Assembly: GCA_910577235.1 (NCBI GenBank)
Contig: CAJTMX010000001.1
Span: forward strand, 161,783-225,782
Origin: an uncultured Acetatifactor sp.
Lineage (GTDB): Bacteria; Bacillota; Clostridia; Lachnospirales; Lachnospiraceae
Length of the DNA stretch: 64,000 nt
Direction of reading: 5' to 3'
Position 1 is the first letter of the stretch, and every line of letters starts with the position of its first letter. The position numbers were made by a program, and so were the translations under genes. Of this stretch, positions 52,428-60,558 are shown piece after piece. The notes beneath the pieces are model-generated. The model saw nothing but the letters and a program-made list of their open reading frames with translations. It did no database searches and was not told where the DNA came from.

Positions 52428-53195
52428 GTGGACTATCAGGAGCTGTTTCGGAAAAAAGAACTGTACAGCCAGTGCCGGGGGTCCATCCCGGATTATACGC
52501 TGTTTACGTTTGAGCAGGCATTTGAAATAGAATATACCCACAATTCCACGGCCATAGAGGGGAATACCCTGTCCCTGATCGAGACCAAGGTGCTTTTAGA
52601 GGACGGGATCTCCATCGGGGGCAAGGCGCTGCGGGAGATCTATGAGGCGGTCAACCACCGCAAGGCGTTCCGCTATGTGAAGGAATGCATCGGGCAGGGG
52701 ATGCCGCTGGATGAAAAGATCATCAAGGACATCCACGCCCTGCTGATGGAGAACATCCAGGTGGGCGGGGTATACCGGGATGTGCAGGTGTATATTTCGG
52801 GCGCACGGCACATGCCGCCGCCCCCGTCCCTGATGTACCGGCAGGTAAAGGACTTTTACGCGGATCTGTCTTGGAAGGGGAAGGAACTGAACCCGGTGGA
52901 GCTGGCGGCATGGACCCATGCGGAGTTTGTGAAGATACACCCGTTCACGGACGGGAACGGGAGGACGTCAAGGCTCATCATGAATTACCAGCTTATGGCG
53001 GAGGGGTTCCCGGCCATATCCATCGCCAAGGAGGACAGGCTGGAATATTTCAGGACGCTGGATGCCTATGCGGTGGAGGGGAACCTGCAGCCGTTTGCGG
53101 ACCTGGTGGCAGGGCTTGTGGACAGGCAGCTGGAACGCTACATTGAACTTTCCGGCCCGCAGCAGGAAAGGGGCCAGTCCCCCGCAATGCAGTAA
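52428..53195 (+). CDS. Fic-domain AMP/NMP transferase
   Basis: A 255-residue protein from GTG 52428, after AAGGAGG. The Fic motif HPFTDGNGRTSRLI near residue 172 is intact, with catalytic His and the nucleotide-binding GNGRxxR. Upstream, NSTAIEGNTLS near residue 40 fits the inhibitory S/T-xxx-E-G/N motif, so it is a self-inhibited (class II type) Fic. It would transfer AMP or another phosphate group to a target protein. It has its own likely promoter and terminator inside the T4SS operon. Confidence 0.88.
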   Translation: MDYQELFRKKELYSQCRGSIPDYTLFTFEQAFEIEYTHNSTAIEGNTLSLIETKVLLEDGISIGGKALREIYEAVNHRKAFRYVKECIGQGMPLDEKIIKDIHALLMENIQVGGVYRDVQVYISGARHMPPPPSLMYRQVKDFYADLSWKGKELNPVELAAWTHAEFVKIHPFTDGNGRTSRLIMNYQLMAEGFPAISIAKEDRLEYFRTLDAYAVEGNLQPFADLVAGLVDRQLERYIELSGPQQERGQSPAMQ

Positions 53196-53232
53196 GGCCA
53201 GAAACAGAAAAAAGAAATTTTGAGACGGCAGG

Positions 53233-53266
53233 GCGCCGGATGCAGGAATGTGTCCGGTGTTTTTTT
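53233..53266 (+). terminator. Rho-independent terminator after the Fic gene
   Basis: GCCGGA (53235-53240) pairs with TCCGGT (53253-53258) in a longer imperfect stem and is followed by seven T. Confidence 0.7.
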
Positions 53267-53337
53267 ATGCCCGTAAACCGGGGCGGGGAGGATGCGGAGG
53301 CAGGCCAGCCCCGCCTTATCTGATTGGAGGTGCCTAT

Positions 53338-55167
53338 TTGAAAAGAGCAGAAAATGTCCCTATACGGACACAGGAGGATGTGCATATCCAGGAATTCCTG
53401 GACATGATCGCACCCTCCGTCATCAGGTTTGAAACAGACCACTTTATCTGCGGGAACACATACCGCTGTGTGTGGGCGCTGCGGGAATACCCCACGTCAA
53501 CCGATGAGCAGGCGATCCTCTCCCACCTTGGGGAGAAGGACGGCGTGACCCTGCGCATCTATACCCGCCATGTGACGCCGGTGGAGGAACGCAAGATCAT
53601 CAGCAACGCAGCCAACAAGAACCGCATGGACCGGGGCAATACAAGCGACCTGCAGACCACCGTGCTGGCGGAGAGCAACCTGCAGGACGTGGCGGCCATC
53701 GTGGCGCAGATGCACCGCAACAGGGAGCCGCTCCTGCACACGGCGGTCTACCTGGAGCTGTGCGCCCATGACTTAGACCAGCTGAAGCTCCTGCAGACGG
53801 AGGTGCTGACGGAGCTGATCCGCTCCAAGCTGAACGTGGACCGGCTGATGCTGCGCCAGAAGCAGGGCTTCCAGTGCGTGATGCCCACAGGCTTCAACCT
53901 GTTCCGGGACCAGTTCGAGCGGGTGCTGCCCGCCAGCAGCGTGGCGAACCTTTACCCTTTCAACTATTCCGGGAAGACCGATCCCCAGGGCTTTTATATC
54001 GGGCGGGACAAATTCGGCAGCAACGTGCTGGTGGACTTTAACCGCAGGGCGGATGACAAGACCAACGCCAACATCCTGATCCTGGGCAACAGCGGCCAGG
54101 GCAAGAGCTACCTGTTAAAGCTGCTCCTCACCAACCTGCGGGAATCAGGGATGCGCGTCTGCGCCCTGGACCCGGAGATGGAGTATGAGGACCTGACGGA
54201 CAACCTGGGCGGGTGCTTTATCGACCTGATGGGCGGCAGGTACATCATCAACCCCCTGGAGCCGAAAACCTGGGATGACGCCGCAGGCCCGGAGGACATG
54301 GACGCGCCCCGGACCTTCCGCATCCGCTCCCGGCTGTCCCAGCATATCAGCTTCTTAAAAGACTTTTTCCGCAGCTACAAGGACTTCACGGACCGGGAGA
54401 TCGATGTCATAGAGATCATGCTCCAGAAGCTGTACGCCGGGTGGGGGATCACGGACCAGAGCGATTTTGACAGCCTGGCGCCGGAGGACTACCCCGTCCT
54501 CTCCGACCTGTATGCATTCATGGAGGCGGAGTACAAGGCGTTTGACGGGGGTAAGAGGCAACTCTATACGGCGGAGATGCTGCGGGGCATCCTGCTGGGG
54601 CTGCACTCCATGTGCGTGGGCGCGGAGAGCAAGTTCTTTAGCGGCCATACCAACATCACGGACTCCAGTTTTATCACTTTCGGGGTAAAAGGTCTGCTGC
54701 AGGCCAGCCGGAGCTTAAAGGATGCCCTGCTGTTCAACGTGCTTTCCTTTATGAGCGATGAGCTGCTGACCGTGGGCAACACGGCGGCCAGCCTGGATGA
54801 GTTCTACCTGTTTTTATCCAACCTGACCGCCGTGGAATACGTCCGCAACTTCATGAAGCGTGTGCGCAAGAAGGACTCGGCGGTGATCATCGCCAGCCAG
54901 AACCTGGAGGACTTCAACCTGGACGGCGTCAGGGAGTATACCAAGCCGCTGTTCTCCATCCCCACGCACCAGTTCCTGTTCAACGCGGGCAGCATTGACG
55001 CCAGGTTTTACACGGACACCCTCCAGCTGGAGGAAAGCGAGTACAGCCTGATCCGCTACCCCCAGAGGGGCGTGTGCCTCTACAAGTGCGGCAACGAGCG
55101 GTACAACCTGATGGTCAACGCCCCGGAGCACAAGGCGCGGCTGTTCGGCAAGGCCGGAGGCCGGTAA
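53338..55167 (+). CDS. VirB4-like T4SS ATPase
   Basis: A 609-residue protein from TTG 53338 (GGAGG seven bases before). Walker A LILGNSGQGKSYLLKL near residue 248, Walker B-like SLDEFYLFLSNL near residue 483, and the VirB4 pattern IIASQNLEDFNLDGVREYTK near residue 520 with HQFLFNAG after it. It energises assembly of the transfer channel and is the marker of the T4SS. It lacks part of the usual N-terminal domain, which may be supplied by the 196-residue protein upstream. Confidence 0.9.
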   Translation: MKRAENVPIRTQEDVHIQEFLDMIAPSVIRFETDHFICGNTYRCVWALREYPTSTDEQAILSHLGEKDGVTLRIYTRHVTPVEERKIISNAANKNRMDRGNTSDLQTTVLAESNLQDVAAIVAQMHRNREPLLHTAVYLELCAHDLDQLKLLQTEVLTELIRSKLNVDRLMLRQKQGFQCVMPTGFNLFRDQFERVLPASSVANLYPFNYSGKTDPQGFYIGRDKFGSNVLVDFNRRADDKTNANILILGNSGQGKSYLLKLLLTNLRESGMRVCALDPEMEYEDLTDNLGGCFIDLMGGRYIINPLEPKTWDDAAGPEDMDAPRTFRIRSRLSQHISFLKDFFRSYKDFTDREIDVIEIMLQKLYAGWGITDQSDFDSLAPEDYPVLSDLYAFMEAEYKAFDGGKRQLYTAEMLRGILLGLHSMCVGAESKFFSGHTNITDSSFITFGVKGLLQASRSLKDALLFNVLSFMSDELLTVGNTAASLDEFYLFLSNLTAVEYVRNFMKRVRKKDSAVIIASQNLEDFNLDGVREYTKPLFSIPTHQFLFNAGSIDARFYTDTLQLEESEYSLIRYPQRGVCLYKCGNERYNLMVNAPEHKARLFGKAGGR

Positions 55168-55169
55168 AA

Positions 55170-55280
55170 GTGTGTAAAGATTTTCTAAGCTGTCAAGAGG
55201 GTGCCTAGCACACCTCTTTAGTACGCCAGCCAAGAAAATCTAAGTTACACACGGAAGAATCGCAAGTGCGGCGATTCTTC
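55170..55280 (+). other. Highly structured non-coding segment
   Basis: GTGTGTAAAGATTTTCT (55170-55186) pairs with AGAAAATCT..TTACACAC (to 55252) with a three-base bulge; inside it AAGAGGGTG pairs with CACACCTCTT (55195-55218). Right after, AAGAATCGC pairs with GCGATTCTT around AAGTGCG (55255-55279). It fills the gap between virB4 and the amidoligase gene. It could be a leader, terminator or small RNA; no class is recognised. Confidence 0.5.
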
Positions 55281-55316
55281 CCATGGATTGTTTATGCTCG
55301 GAAGGAGGGGACAGGG

Positions 55317-56315
55317 TTGGAGCTTAAGGAACAGCGGTTCGGCATTGAGATCGAGATGACCGGGATCACGCGGCAGGAGGCCGCCGAGGTGGCTGCCGCA
55401 TATTTCGGTACGGAAAGCAGATATGTGGGGATGGGGTATAAGGCATATGCGGCGCTGGACGGGCAGGGGCGGCAGTGGAAATTCATGCGCGATTCCAGCA
55501 TCACCCCGGAGCGGAAGATAGGGGGACAGAGGATAAGTGCAGATGATGAATACAGGACGGAGATGGTCAGCCCCATCTGCCGTTATGAGGATATCATACC
55601 CATCCAGGAGATTATTCGGGAGCTGAAGAAACATGGGGCGATTACTAATCCAAAATGCGGCATCCATGTGCATGTGGACGCATCCCCTTTTGACGCCCGG
55701 ACGCTGCGCAACATCACGAACATCATGGCATCCAAGGAGGATCTGATCTACAAGGCGTTGAAGGTGTCCGTGGCCCGCGAGCATCAATACTGCCAGAAGG
55801 TGGAGGAACGGTTCCTGGAGGAACTGAACCAGAAAAAGCCCAGGACCCTGGATGGCGTGGAGCGGATCTGGTATGGCGGCGAAAGCCGCAGGTATGAACA
55901 CTATGACGACAGCCGGTACCACTGCCTGAACCTCCACTCCGTATTCCAGAAAGGGACGGTGGAATTCAGGCTGTTCAATGGGACGCTCCACGCAGGCAAG
56001 ATCAAGGCGTATATCCAGTTCAGCCTTGCCATTACTGCGCAGGCGCTGAACCAGGCATGCGCCAGCAGGAGGAAGACCCAGACCACCAATGAAAAATACA
56101 CGTTCCGCACCTGGCTGCTGCGGCTTGGGCTGATCGGGGATGAATTCGCCACCGCAAGGCAGCACCTGCTTGCGGAGCTTCCGGGCTGCATCGCATGGCG
56201 GGACCCGGCCCAGGCGGAGGCACAGAAGGAAAGGCTGAGACAGAAAAGGGAAAAAGAGCGGGCGGAGCAGGAGATCCCGGCAGAAGAAGCGCAGGCTTAT
56301 GTGATGGGCATGTAG
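55317..56315 (+). CDS. Amidoligase (COOH-NH2 ligase) family enzyme
   Basis: A 332-residue protein from TTG 55317 after GGAAGGAGGGG. It shows the order of the glutamine-synthetase-like amidoligases: FGIEIEMTG at the start, KFMRDSSI near residue 55, EMVSPICRYED near residue 82, CGIHVHVDAS near residue 115, LNLHS and TVEFRLFNG near residue 215. These glutamates, histidines and arginines bind metal and ATP. Such enzymes form amide or gamma-glutamyl links. The next gene encodes a gamma-glutamylcyclotransferase-like protein, a known partnership. Confidence 0.85.
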   Translation: MELKEQRFGIEIEMTGITRQEAAEVAAAYFGTESRYVGMGYKAYAALDGQGRQWKFMRDSSITPERKIGGQRISADDEYRTEMVSPICRYEDIIPIQEIIRELKKHGAITNPKCGIHVHVDASPFDARTLRNITNIMASKEDLIYKALKVSVAREHQYCQKVEERFLEELNQKKPRTLDGVERIWYGGESRRYEHYDDSRYHCLNLHSVFQKGTVEFRLFNGTLHAGKIKAYIQFSLAITAQALNQACASRRKTQTTNEKYTFRTWLLRLGLIGDEFATARQHLLAELPGCIAWRDPAQAEAQKERLRQKREKERAEQEIPAEEAQAYVMGM

Positions 56316-56376
56316 GGTGTTTTTGTGTGCGCCTGCGGATAAATGCGCAGGCAGTGAGAAAGGAGCAAAGCAGGAG

Positions 56377-56904
56377 ATGGGAAGGAAAAAGGAAACGCTG
56401 TACCTGGCATACGGCAGCAACATGAACCAGGCACAGATGGCATACCGGTGCCCCACAGCCGAGGTGGTGGGGACCAGCGAACTGAAGGGATACGAGCTGC
56501 TGTTCAGGGGAGCGAACAGGGGGGCGGTCGCCACCGTGGAGCCGAAAGAGGGCGGTACGGTGCCTGTGCTTCTGTGGAAGATCCGCAAGTCCGATGAGGA
56601 AGCGCTGGACCGCTACGAAGGATATCCCAATTTTTACGGGAAACAGATGCTGCAGGTGGAGCTGGATGGGAAAGAAGTATCCGCCATGGGGTATATCATG
56701 ACGCCCGGCCATGAATTCGGCATCCCCTCTGACAGATATGCGGATGTCATATGGGAGGGATACGAGCAGTGCGGGCTGGATACAAAGCCACTGGAGGATG
56801 CCATTAATAAAGCCTATGCCATGGCATTCCAGCAGGAACAGGGAATGGCTGAACCGGGATATCAGGGATTATATGGAACCGGCGGCATGAAACCGATGGA
56901 GTAG
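56377..56904 (+). CDS. Gamma-glutamylcyclotransferase-like (AIG2/GGCT) protein
   Basis: A 175-residue protein. YLAYGSNMN at residues 9-17 is the substrate-binding loop of the family, and the catalytic Glu is in LDRYEGYPNFYG near residue 77. The last 35 residues (GYQGLYGTGGMKPME) are a flexible tail. GGCT-fold enzymes release gamma-glutamyl groups as 5-oxoproline. Paired with the amidoligase it may undo or mature the ligated product. A small hairpin (GCCTGCG/CGCAGGC) lies in the gap before it. Confidence 0.85.
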   Translation: MGRKKETLYLAYGSNMNQAQMAYRCPTAEVVGTSELKGYELLFRGANRGAVATVEPKEGGTVPVLLWKIRKSDEEALDRYEGYPNFYGKQMLQVELDGKEVSAMGYIMTPGHEFGIPSDRYADVIWEGYEQCGLDTKPLEDAINKAYAMAFQQEQGMAEPGYQGLYGTGGMKPME

Positions 56905-56919
56905 AAAGGAGGGAAGCCT

Positions 56920-57933
56920 ATGGCGGCAACGGCAGCTGTGCTGGCGGCCAAGGCCGTTCTGGCTGCGGCAACAGACAAGAGGGGAAGGACGGCGATAGCC
57001 ACCGTGGTGGCGGCAGTCCTGACACCCTTTATCCTGATCGTTGTGATGATCCTGTGCGCGCTGTCCGGCACGGCAGGGCATAACAACGCCGCCGTGAACC
57101 TGGCGTGGGGCGGCGGCTACCTGTCGGCGGGACTCCCGGCAGATTACCGGATGTACATCGAGAAGATGCAGGAGAGCTTCCAGAAACTGGACGCGGTCCT
57201 GGCCGAGATCAATGGAATGGCGGAGGACGGCGCGGTGGACGGATACCGGGTCAAGGCAGTTTTTTATTCTCTGTTTTTCGGCGCGGAGCAGCCCAGGATG
57301 AACGATGACGACTACAGGGGCTTTGCGGACTGCTTCGTGGCATACGAGGAACGGGAGGATGAGGAAGGGGAAACCTACACGGCGGCAGTCCCCATCACGG
57401 ATATGGGGACCGTGTACGGGAACCTGTCCTCCCTGCTTGGGAGGGGGATCACGGACGAGGACAGGGCCAACGCCCAGCGCATCTATGTGCTTGCAAAATA
57501 CGGGCAGGCAGGGCCGGGAAGCGGGCTGCCTCCCGGCGAGGCCATGGGGGACGGCAGCTTTGCGGCCCTGATCGCGGAAGGGGAAAAATACCTGGGCTGC
57601 CCCTATGTGTGGGGAGGGTCGACGCCTGAGACGTCCTTTGACTGTTCCGGGTTTGTCTGCTGGGTCTACACCCATTCCGGGGCTTACCCCCTGGCCCGCA
57701 CCACGGCCACGGGGATCTATAACCAGTGCGCCATCGTGCCGAGGGAGGAAGCGCAGCCAGGCGACCTGGTGTTCTTCAGCGGGACCTATGCCTGCAGCGG
57801 CCCGGTGAGCCATGTGGGGATCTATGTGGGCGGGGGAAGGATGCTGCACTGCGGCTCGCCCATCGGCTATACAAGCATTGAAACGGCGTACTGGAGGGAG
57901 CATTTTTTTGCTTTCGGGCGCCTGCTGGATTAG
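56920..57933 (+). CDS. NlpC/P60 peptidoglycan hydrolase of the T4SS
   Basis: A 337-residue membrane-anchored enzyme. One N-terminal membrane helix (VVAAVLTPFILIVVMILCAL), a helical middle region of ~120 residues (where CwlT-type enzymes have a lysozyme-like domain, here not clear), and a C-terminal NlpC/P60 domain with the catalytic Cys in FDCSGFVCW near residue 242 and His in SHVGIYVGGG near residue 296. It cuts peptide cross-links to let the channel through the wall, the job of VirB1/CwlT. Confidence 0.88.
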   Translation: MAATAAVLAAKAVLAAATDKRGRTAIATVVAAVLTPFILIVVMILCALSGTAGHNNAAVNLAWGGGYLSAGLPADYRMYIEKMQESFQKLDAVLAEINGMAEDGAVDGYRVKAVFYSLFFGAEQPRMNDDDYRGFADCFVAYEEREDEEGETYTAAVPITDMGTVYGNLSSLLGRGITDEDRANAQRIYVLAKYGQAGPGSGLPPGEAMGDGSFAALIAEGEKYLGCPYVWGGSTPETSFDCSGFVCWVYTHSGAYPLARTTATGIYNQCAIVPREEAQPGDLVFFSGTYACSGPVSHVGIYVGGGRMLHCGSPIGYTSIETAYWREHFFAFGRLLD

Positions 57934-57943
57934 GAGGGATGCC

Positions 57944-58921
57944 ATGAATCCGATAAATGTAATCATGGAACACAAGCCATACTTTAAACTCTGTCAGGCA
58001 AAGGCGGAAAAGATAATCCGTCTTCCGGAAAGGGAATTTGAACAATTCCTGAAAAGCCCGATGGAATACCAGGACTTTATAAAAGAGGATGTGGATCTGA
58101 TGCGCCAGGATGAAAGCGGCGTGTACCACTGCCTGCTGGTCACTGGCGATAACCACAGGGATGGTGTCCTGGTGGAGGCGGATGGGTATGATTATGCCCG
58201 GTATGCCTCCTATGTTCCGGATGCGGCGGCTCTTGCATATGACTCCTTGTCGGAGATGGGGTACAGGCTGGCGTTTTTGGTGGATCTGTTCGTTACGGAA
58301 GGAACGGCAGCCGCATCAGGGGGATATTGGGAGGTCAGTTTTGAAAAAATCAGGGAGCAGTCCGGCCTGGAGCTTGGAGCAAACCCGTTCCTGCAGGAGC
58401 TTATGGCGGACATGATCACAGAAAGGCCGGAAGTGGCGGAGGTGTGCATCTGGAGGGATTGTTTCAGTGTGAACTACCGTCCGGAATTCTGCCATGACCA
58501 TCAGGAGGAAGAAATACCGGAAAGCCGGGAAATGGGATATGAGGCGTTTGCGGAGGCGCTTTCTGCCATCCGCCCGGACAGCAGGGAGGCGGCTGCGGTC
58601 TGGTATGAGTGGGCGAAGGAGCTGGAGGAATTCGATAAGGCCGGGGAGCCTGAGAGGACCGGCAAGAAGGCTGAGGCATTCCTAAATGAGTTTGCAGGCC
58701 GCTTCCGTGCCATCCAGGAGAGGCATGGGGATGAGGTTGCCGGACAGATGATCTCCCTGGCAGAGATCCCTTTCTGCCTCTTTCCCTGGGAGATGAAGCT
58801 GGCGGCGGAACACCTGGCGGCCGGAGGGGGCGTCCATGATATCCCCCAAATGTCCAAGGAGGGCGTACTGGAAGATTTTTCGGATGCAGGACAGGGGAAA
58901 GCGCCCGTCCAATCCATGTGA
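57944..58921 (+). CDS. DUF6329-like ICE protein, copy 1
   Basis: A 325-residue soluble protein; ATG 57944 after AGGAGGG. VDLMRQDESGVYHCLLVTGD near residue 48 and DYARYASYVPDAAAL near residue 82 are shared almost word for word with the gene at 58981 and fit DUF6329. Residues ~210-325 are an extra helical domain absent from the second copy. Function unknown; it lies between the wall hydrolase and the relaxase operon. Confidence 0.65.
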   Translation: MNPINVIMEHKPYFKLCQAKAEKIIRLPEREFEQFLKSPMEYQDFIKEDVDLMRQDESGVYHCLLVTGDNHRDGVLVEADGYDYARYASYVPDAAALAYDSLSEMGYRLAFLVDLFVTEGTAAASGGYWEVSFEKIREQSGLELGANPFLQELMADMITERPEVAEVCIWRDCFSVNYRPEFCHDHQEEEIPESREMGYEAFAEALSAIRPDSREAAAVWYEWAKELEEFDKAGEPERTGKKAEAFLNEFAGRFRAIQERHGDEVAGQMISLAEIPFCLFPWEMKLAAEHLAAGGGVHDIPQMSKEGVLEDFSDAGQGKAPVQSM

Positions 58922-58980
58922 AAGAGTGGGGCTGTTTTTCTCTGATGCCTAGCGGCCCCCGGATCAGGAGGGAACAGGAT

Positions 58981-59844
58981 ATGAAAACAGTGTTTGAACA
59001 CAAGCCGGATTTTACTTTCCGGGAATTTGCCGTGGAGAAAACCGTCACGATCCCGGCAAGGAAGCTGGAGGAAATGCTGCGCCACCCAATGTGTAACCAT
59101 GAGGCCATTGTGGAAAATGCGGGAGTGATGGGAGTGGACGGGGACGGCGTGTACCACTGCCTGTTGGTCACCGGGGAAGGCAGGGCAGACGGGCTGCTGG
59201 TGGAGAGCGAAGGCAGCGGCAGCGCCCGGTACGCCTCTTATGTGCCGGAGGCCACGGCCCTGCGGTACCCCACGCTCTCCAGGCTGAACCGGGAGCTGGC
59301 GGAGGTTGTGGACGCCATCATTGCCGAGGGCACCAGCCGGACCACCGAGGGGAACTGGACGGTTACTTTTTCGGAACTGGAGGACATGACGGGGCTGTGC
59401 GTGGAGGGGAAACCGTTCCTGCAGGAGACCCTGGGGGATATGCTCTGCAGCCGCCCGGAGGTGGCTGACCTGGCCATTGAGGACGGGCAGTTTGACGTGG
59501 CATATTACCTTGATTTCTGCCCGAACTGCCAGAGGGAGACAGCCCAGGAGGGACTGCCGGATGAGATCAGCATGGAGGAAATGCAGCACTATGGGTATGG
59601 CTGGGAGGGGATGCTCCCGCTGGGCAGGGAGAGGGCGCTTGCGCTGGCTGATGCGGGGCTGGAGGTCTTCCTCCTGATGCCGGACGGCACGGAACGCACA
59701 GCGGAAGGCAGGGATGAGATCGCAGCCCATGACGGCCTGTTCGGTGTGGAGCGGCAGGCATGGCAGGGCTATCAGGAGGAAATGGAAAGCGGCAGCCAGG
59801 CAAATGTCCCTGCGGGGACACAGGGGATGCTCCCGTCCATGTGA
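58981..59844 (+). CDS. DUF6329-like ICE protein, copy 2
   Basis: A 287-residue paralogue of the previous protein (KTVFEHKPDFTFREFAVEKT; GVYHCLLVTGEGRADGLLVE; SARYASYVPEATAL). The shared part covers about 190 residues; the C-terminal ~90 residues differ and look like another small domain (HYGYGWEGMLPLGRERALAL). The pair arose by duplication followed by tail exchange. Function unknown. Confidence 0.65.
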   Translation: MKTVFEHKPDFTFREFAVEKTVTIPARKLEEMLRHPMCNHEAIVENAGVMGVDGDGVYHCLLVTGEGRADGLLVESEGSGSARYASYVPEATALRYPTLSRLNRELAEVVDAIIAEGTSRTTEGNWTVTFSELEDMTGLCVEGKPFLQETLGDMLCSRPEVADLAIEDGQFDVAYYLDFCPNCQRETAQEGLPDEISMEEMQHYGYGWEGMLPLGRERALALADAGLEVFLLMPDGTERTAEGRDEIAAHDGLFGVERQAWQGYQEEMESGSQANVPAGTQGMLPSM

Positions 59845-59878
59845 GGGGGCGGAACCGGGAACCAGAAAGGAGAAGCGC

Positions 59879-60109
59879 ATGAAACAGACAACATTCACGG
59901 TGAAGTATGACGAGGAAAAATTAAACGCCATCAGGCAGTACATGGGGAAAAAGAACGTGGACTTCGAGGGGGAGCTGACGGAGGCGATGGGGAAGATGTA
60001 TGAAAAATATGTCCCCCAGGCTGTCCGGGAGTACATCGAGAGCAGGGAGGATGCGCCGCTCGCTGCCCGCAGGCCGGCCAGACCGCAGGCAGGCGGCGGG
60101 GGCGTCTGA
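59879..60109 (+). CDS. DUF6103-like small ICE protein
   Basis: A 76-residue protein after AAAGGAG (59876 region). FTVKYDEEKLNAIRQYMGKK and KMYEKYVPQAVREYIESRED match DUF6103 as I recall it. Helical and basic at its end (ARRPARPQ). It lies just before the probable oriT and may bind DNA or assist the relaxase, which is inference. Confidence 0.65.
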   Translation: MKQTTFTVKYDEEKLNAIRQYMGKKNVDFEGELTEAMGKMYEKYVPQAVREYIESREDAPLAARRPARPQAGGGGV

Positions 60110-60558
60110 CCTCCTGTAATCCGGAACAGACGGCACTCAAAATGCGGGCAGGGTGACAGAAAAGCCCCTGTCACCCCCTGTGGCCGTCCGTGTGGCGATT
60201 TGTGCCCTTGTTTGGGAAAAGTGGATAAACAGACCGCCCGGCGTCCTTTCTGCCCTGTTTGGGGCGATTTGGCGGAAACAGCCCCCAAACCCTGCTGACA
60301 AGGGGTGCAGGGCAGCCAAAATGGGAGAAAAACCGGGGCTGGATGGCAGGGTTGAAATGTGTGCAGGTTAAAGGGCGGGTGGCTTTTGCAAGCCCCCTCG
60401 CCCGGTTCACACCGCCCGGCAAAGCCGTGCGGGAAAGGAGGATGCCACCCACAGGTGCAGGTTTTCCGGAAATCAGGTGGCTGGACAGGAAAATCAGCAG
60501 GAAAAGGGGAAAATTCCGGGGTGGCTTGGGGAAAGCAGGCGGGAAAAAGGAGGGTGCT
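60110..60558. other. Non-coding region, probable origin of transfer
   Basis: 449 bases without a gene directly before the RHH and relaxase genes, where oriT is expected. GGGTGACAG (60151-60159) pairs with CTGTCACCC (60168-60176) exactly. Further GC-rich direct and inverted repeats (CTGCCCTGTTTGGGG; GCCCGGTTCACACCGCCCGG) fill the rest. The nick site cannot be pinned down from sequence alone. Confidence 0.5.

Noticed and set aside
55170..55280. Considered as a group II intron end or recombination attachment site
   Set aside because: No intron-encoded protein, no domain V-like hairpin, and no direct repeat at its borders; kept only as an unclassified structure.
55245..56588. 447-codon minus-strand frame
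   Set aside because: Antisense to the amidoligase and GGCT genes, whose motifs are clear. No ribosome site and no recognisable domain.
58501..60288. 595-codon open frame on the minus strand
   Set aside because: It is antisense to the two DUF6329-like genes and the DUF6103 gene, which have ribosome sites and family patterns; high GC makes long antisense frames common here. Its composition (Pro/Ser/His/Cys-rich) is not protein-like.
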